From an uncultured Caryophanales bacterium (GTDB lineage: Bacteria > Bacillota_I > Bacilli_A > RFN20 > CAG-826), in NCBI GenBank assembly GCA_946185585.1, contig CAMHJP010000003.1:1-53496 (forward strand): a DNA stretch of 53,496 nucleotides, read 5' to 3'. Every line of letters begins with the position of its first letter. Within the stretch, counting starts at the first letter, position 1. The position numbers and the translations under genes are program-made. Of this stretch, positions 51,601 to 53,496 are shown in pieces. Below the pieces are notes generated by a model. That model had not been told where the DNA came from and ran no database searches. It saw nothing but the letters and a program-made list of their open reading frames with translations.

Positions 51601-52296
51601 ATAGCATTCGAAGACTCCACAGGAAATTATTTAAATGCTTGTAGTTCGGGAAGCAACTACATGCACTCAGAAAGTTCAGTAACTGTCAATTCTTCGTTTG
51701 CCATTGATGATTCTGGAAACGTTTATGCTTCAGGATCTTCTTATACTAGAAATTATATGAGATTCAATCCAAACGGAAGCAATGACGCTATCTTCTCTTG
51801 CTATGCTTCAACCTCTACAACAGGTAGTGTTGTTACCTTCTACAAGAGAAGTGGCGGTGATACACCATTCGATGTTACCGCTGATTTATTCAATGCTGTT
51901 CATAACAACTTTGGTGAAGGAAAAACCTACGAATGGAGTGAATCTTGCCCAGCTTTTGATGAAGATGCTTGGGTTGATGCATGCGCGGCAATTACTGATT
52001 TGAGCGACTACAGTTCATATAAACTCAATCGTGCTGTTGCCAACATTAGTGGTAATGAAATTGAAGTATTACTAGCAAAATACGACAATATTATTACCAA
52101 ATTCGGCACGGCACACGATTGGTTAGGAAGATTTGATGAAGGTGGAATTAACCACGGTTCTTTAACAAAAGTTAATTCGTTATCATTACTCACAAATAAC
52201 GGAACTGAAGTTGCCATTATCGTTGTGGCCTCAATGATTGGCTTATCTGCTGTTGGAGGATACTTCCTCTTACGTAAACGTAAAGAGAATATCTAA
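48664..52296 (+). CDS. Large surface protein with Ig-like repeats and C-terminal membrane anchor
   Basis: 1210 aa. Sec signal (IASLALGAAMAVGVGVAVSG, cleavage near Ala-x-Ala at ~33-36). Residues ~45-180 form a beta-rich domain; ~184-279 and ~282-377 are two near-identical Ig-like units opening with SSVSSSGHKTSFANGESFAYGG and ASVSSSGHTTTFTAGDTFAYGG; further Ig-like (Big_2/Big_4-type) modules run to ~900, then ~190 mixed residues. The C-terminus is a TM helix plus basic tail (VASMIGLSAVGGYFLLRKRKENI) with no LPXTG, so it is probably retained in the membrane. The AAAGGAG site is 12 nt before the ATG, right after the leader's last hairpin. Expression is probably controlled by the leader. Confidence 0.8.
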   Translation: MNKLFTKIASLALGAAMAVGVGVAVSGKNVSAAHADTSPATFTVSSYASAHSWTGSGGGPYGQGSTNALDIDANVSVYCTGSSNSGKYYTDWRMYQSESATVVVSAKSDSVKLTAITFTYGQSNGGCLHTSKAQSVTAYYSTGTKKTLSSVSSVTAYVANTGTKTNGQARITSIVVEYTVTASKTVSSVSSSGHKTSFANGESFAYGGTLTATYSDSTSSSVTPTSFKYGASGINPTSAGTAITVGTALSYATHNDKYIYVLYTESGTTVYTSYQISVSAPKTPASVSSSGHTTTFTAGDTFAYGGTLTATYTDSTNATVTPSSFKIGDAGINPISAGTVIVPGTTVLNRNDHHGKTVYVLYEENSTTVYASYTISVATISKISFVGGTDIGTAGGQGQSDTLTKSGISMSCDSCYTKSGAYRFYSGSTLTISSTVGNIAKIEFNMNGSYNSNLLSTSTGTYNSDDSSKGVWTGDAASIDFDLSAQARCDSVDITLASNDPLVELAPGSSSEVSMFKGDQDTSVKVLVKNIETKTWSFTFDEDAQEGITTSSYISVSAGAAVSDVHTLTITTKAIGSTTMHIAVSGTACETAIPVTVNAKPASMTINHSDIHEGELEIITGLYKQVSFSGLDTDGNPYSIAAADVTPSATSGASYVTLSGTRITGASQGTAVVRYTLKALTSVYAEVTVNVVDDYIETVGEPTFATGLTDTQGQSPDVSVFTSRPGTMHSGTSTTILFENYKFSYESTYASAEYGDVFSYDFSHGTTVDSTHKLQTIYVFCDIDEAAHGSYTVTVEQFNDPLTAITFTNVTENAVNVARGSTFQLEWAYTPENPTDGKEVVFRIDTNDDNISITVSESGLISIGASSNLGEALVIMESAHDETIYDFVMVSAVLETMKYTVREDESWSLVSDPTTLVAGDVVVMTGEKNSEILAMGTYSSGNNVKAVVSSPLTVSDGEITAGITDAMIYTLVSGTTSGTIAFEDSTGNYLNACSSGSNYMHSESSVTVNSSFAIDDSGNVYASGSSYTRNYMRFNPNGSNDAIFSCYASTSTTGSVVTFYKRSGGDTPFDVTADLFNAVHNNFGEGKTYEWSESCPAFDEDAWVDACAAITDLSDYSSYKLNRAVANISGNEIEVLLAKYDNIITKFGTAHDWLGRFDEGGINHGSLTKVNSLSLLTNNGTEVAIIVVASMIGLSAVGGYFLLRKRKENI
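49213..49791 (+). repeat. Two in-gene Ig-like repeats of about 290 bp
   Basis: 49213-49500 and 49507-49791 encode paralogous ~95-residue units; the block CATTTGCCTATGGTGG is identical in both, so DNA similarity is high enough for slipped recombination to change repeat number. Confidence 0.8.
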
Positions 52297-52363
52297 TTAC
52301 AGTATGAAAAAATAAAAAGACCTCAATCAAATAGTTGATTTGAGTTCTCTAACCAAATAGGTT

Positions 52364-52404
52364 ATCCGGGTTGTACATCATGTATGACCCGGATTTATTT
52401 TTTC
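52364..52404 (+). terminator. Strong Rho-independent terminator after the surface-protein gene
   Basis: ATCCGGGT-tg-TACAT-c-ATGTA-tg-ACCCGGAT then TTATTTTTTC. A weaker hairpin CTCAATCAA/TTGATTTGAG (52322-52344) precedes it. The T-run overlaps the end of the convergent NUMOD1 gene. Confidence 0.9.
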
Positions 52405-53003
52405 TTTAATTTCCAAATGTATCCATAGGCCGTCTTATATTTCCCATTGATACAATTAGATATTAAAAGAGGTCTTTTCTTTAACTCTTTTGCTGCGCTA
52501 GAAATCGAAGGATATTGTTTAATATATTTCCCATCAAGAGAGTATTGAACAATCCTTTTCTTCTTCGAGAGGCTGATACCTTTCGATTGTTCAATACTCG
52601 CTTGATTCTCATAGACAAAAATATGTCCTCTCGCATGAGGATATTTTTTGTTTAAAACATCCCGAATGGAATGAGGGTCAATATGTAGCTCTAATGAGGC
52701 ACTTCTAATTGATGGAAACCTTCTTAGAACTTGATTTTCTTTATTAACCTCTAAGATCGCTTTACTTGTTCGAGAAATATTAAAATATTTAATTCCTTCA
52801 ATACTCTCTTTTATTTCGTCGACATTTACCCGTCTAAAAAGATAACCATATGCGGTGGAGGCTTCACCTCTTAAACACTTCTCAATTTGTCTTCCTTTTT
52901 TATGTAGTGAGCGTCTAGCATGAGAAGTGTTTAAGTAAACTTGAAAAAGCCTTCCATCAAGATGGTAACAAGCAATGCGTTCGTTCTTTTTTAGACGGGC
53001 CAT
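52395..53003 (-). CDS. Protein made only of three NUMOD1-type DNA-binding repeats
   Basis: 202 aa. Three ~50-residue units at about 9-58, 83-132 and 150-199. The third is a textbook NUMOD1 unit: IVQYSLDGKYIKQYPSISSA, then AKELKK, then ISNCINGKYKTAYGYIWK. Unit 1 keeps YHLDGRLFQVY...STAYGYLFRR and unit 2 keeps LRRFPSIRSAS...HARGHIFVYE. NUMOD1 is normally an appendix of HNH or GIY-YIG homing endonucleases, but no nuclease motif exists here, so it is more likely a DNA- or RNA-binding regulator or a domesticated remnant. It is convergent with the surface-protein gene and divergent from leader RNA B. No clear ribosome site. Confidence 0.75.
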   Translation of the reverse strand: MARLKKNERIACYHLDGRLFQVYLNTSHARRSLHKKGRQIEKCLRGEASTAYGYLFRRVNVDEIKESIEGIKYFNISRTSKAILEVNKENQVLRRFPSIRSASLELHIDPHSIRDVLNKKYPHARGHIFVYENQASIEQSKGISLSKKKRIVQYSLDGKYIKQYPSISSAAKELKKRPLLISNCINGKYKTAYGYIWKLKKK

Positions 53004-53053
53004 AGAAGAACTATAAACCCTTGTATAAGCGCACTACTTATGTGTCATATAGG

Positions 53054-53076
53054 GATTTTTCGCAATGCAAAAAATC
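53054..53076. promoter_or_regulatory. 23-bp imperfect palindrome upstream of the NUMOD1 gene
   Basis: GATTTTT-c-GC-AAT-GC-a-AAAAATC: arms complementary except one C/A mismatch. Located 50 bp before the NUMOD1 start; operator-like. Confidence 0.4.
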
Positions 53077-53155
53077 TCACTAAAAACACTTGACATGTTC
53101 CCATAACACTAGCTTCATCTACTCCTTCTTGTTTCTTTTTAATTCTTAAAAACTT

Positions 53156-53176
53156 GTATATAACCTAGTTATATAC
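53156..53176. promoter_or_regulatory. 21-bp perfect palindrome next to the CIRCE-like site
   Basis: GTATATAAC-CTA-GTTATATAC, perfect 9-bp arms, ending 1 bp before the CIRCE-like element. Confidence 0.6.
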
Positions 53177-53177
53177 A

Positions 53178-53204
53178 TTAGCACTCTACACGTGCGAGTG
53201 CTTG
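53178..53204. promoter_or_regulatory. CIRCE-like HrcA operator
   Basis: TTAGCACTC - 9 bp - GAGTGCTTG. The left arm matches the CIRCE consensus in 9/9 and the right arm in 7/9, with the canonical 9-bp spacer. It overlaps the -35 of the promoter for leader RNA B, as expected for heat-shock repression by HrcA. The regulated gene is outside the window. Confidence 0.6.
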
Positions 53205-53233
53205 CAAGAAGAAGAAGAAGAAGAAGTTATACT
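53202..53233 (+). promoter_or_regulatory. Candidate slip-switch promoter of leader B, with (AAG)7 spacer
   Basis: -35 TTGCAA (53202-53207) and -10 TATACT (53228-53233) are 20 bp apart, and the spacer is (AAG)7 (53206-53226) plus one T. With six units the spacer would be 17 bp. Start expected near 53240, about 34 nt before the conserved leader loop. Confidence 0.55.
53206..53226 (+). repeat. Trinucleotide microsatellite (AAG)7
   Basis: Seven uninterrupted AAG units in non-coding DNA; the only such tract noticed in the window. Confidence 0.95.
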
Positions 53234-53239
53234 CATAGC

Positions 53240-53496
53240 AAGATTTTTCGAAATCCATCTCATAGAGATTCTCCCTGGTCAAGAGAAACGGAATGAGAAA
53301 ATGGATTTCGATAATCACGTTAAGGAAAATCATTTAGATAGAACAACGGTGCACATTGCTCTTAATAGAGATTCTCCTTAATGGGTCGTTTTTTTGGTTA
53401 TCTAGAACCTAAGAAAGAAAAACGACCAACAACTTTGACACGAATTTGTTTCGTGGGTGGATTTTTAGGAAACCCACATCTAAACAAATTATTTGT
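53240..53496 (+). ncRNA. Structured leader RNA B (runs off the window)
   Basis: Begins with a perfect 10-bp helix CGAAATCCAT/ATGGATTTCG (53249-53312) enclosing CTCAT/ATGAG, an AGAGA/ACGGA internal loop and TTCTC-CCTGGTCAA-GAGAA (loop 53274-53282). AGAGATTCTCCT recurs at 53367-53378, 84 nt after the loop (78 in leader A). Then a two-tier hairpin GGTCGTTTTT/AAAAACGACC (53384-53427) with GGTT-ATCTAG-AACC, and another (53443-53490) with a 9-bp outer helix and apical ATTTTTAG. The downstream gene is not visible. An ORF from ATG 53381 stays open to the edge but has no ribosome site. Confidence 0.65.

Noticed and set aside
48664-52296. LPXTG sortase anchoring of the surface protein
   Set aside because: The C-terminus has a TM helix and basic tail but no LPXTG-like motif before it.
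53381-53496. ORF MGRFFGYLEPKKEKR... open from 53381 to the window edge
   Set aside because: No ribosome-binding site, and the same bases form the conserved two-tier hairpins. In leader A the equivalent frame has stops. Could be revisited if the downstream sequence extends the frame.
1-53496. TGA-as-Trp (Mycoplasma) genetic code
   Set aside because: Several genes end naturally in TGA with overlapping downstream starts (5520, 33806, 36112, 38752), and Trp is encoded by TGG throughout.
1-53496. CRISPR arrays, tRNA/rRNA genes, insertion sequences, phage integrases
   Set aside because: None seen on reading both strands; the accessory genes lack an associated integrase, transposase or flanking tRNA. 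A tRNA or IS search program was not available.

Overview
The window looks like a chromosomal segment of an AT-rich Bacilli-type bacterium close to the Erysipelotrichia/Mollicutes branch, probably a gut or rumen commensal. The evidence is low GC, short intergenic gaps, AGGAGG-type ribosome sites, T-tailed hairpin terminators, lipobox lipoproteins without an outer-membrane apparatus, and L-lactate dehydrogenase metabolism. TGA is used as a stop (for example at the ends of the nucleoside hydrolase and AbiEii genes) and Trp is TGG, so this is the standard code and not a Mycoplasma. No rRNA, tRNA, CRISPR array, transposase or integrase was seen. The taxonomic placement is inference.

Region 1 (1-8.9 kb) is housekeeping: the end of a probable P-II-like regulator, an ArsB/NhaD-type permease, a nitroreductase, class II fructose-bisphosphate aldolase, and the coupled run rarA - nucleoside hydrolase - ribokinase (nucleoside to ribose-5-phosphate). 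A 789-bp gap then holds two tandem cassettes that look like type I toxin-antitoxin loci (27- and 28-aa hydrophobic peptides with short antisense RNAs). FakA follows.

Region 2 (8.9-31.1 kb) is envelope and export: an unusual YwaF-like membrane protein fused to an ABC ATPase with a good internal start site, its permease, a small anchored protein, a large lipoprotein, a MacB-like ABC protein on a probably leaderless mRNA, an rRNA uracil methyltransferase, a flavoprotein, a lipoprotein 5'-nucleotidase, a membrane protein ending in DUF2188, L-LDH, and two very large lipoproteins in tandem (InlB/Listeria-Bacteroides-type and BspA-like repeats).

Region 3 (31.2-48.1 kb) mixes core genes (glycosyltransferase, aquaporin, DUF1846 protein, uracil permease, sirtuin, ROK glucokinase) with accessory genes: XRE regulators, a 52-aa protein coupled to a PPP-type phosphoesterase, AbiEi/AbiEii plus a third ribbon-helix-helix-like gene, a DUF3990 (ADP-ribosyltransferase-like) protein with an HTH partner, a DUF4160/DUF2442-HTH pair, a DUF2779 nuclease, an AAA/DUF4143-like ATPase and an MqsA-like regulator. 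Many of these have well-formed promoters with palindromic operators.

Region 4 (48.1-53.5 kb) is the most unusual. A 1210-aa surface protein is preceded by a ~385-nt highly structured leader. A second, diverged copy of the same leader architecture starts at ~53.24 kb and runs off the window. The two share a hairpin with the identical 9-nt loop CCUGGUCAA on different but compensated stems, the sequence AGAGAUUCUCCU ~80 nt later, and two-tier hairpins with an AUYUAG hexaloop. The second copy is driven by a candidate promoter whose 20-bp spacer is made of (AAG)7, so losing one unit would give the optimal 17 bp; a CIRCE-like HrcA site overlaps its -35. Between the leaders lies a divergent gene for a protein made only of three NUMOD1-like repeats. 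My working model, which is inference, is a switchable surface-protein family with a shared leader RNA.
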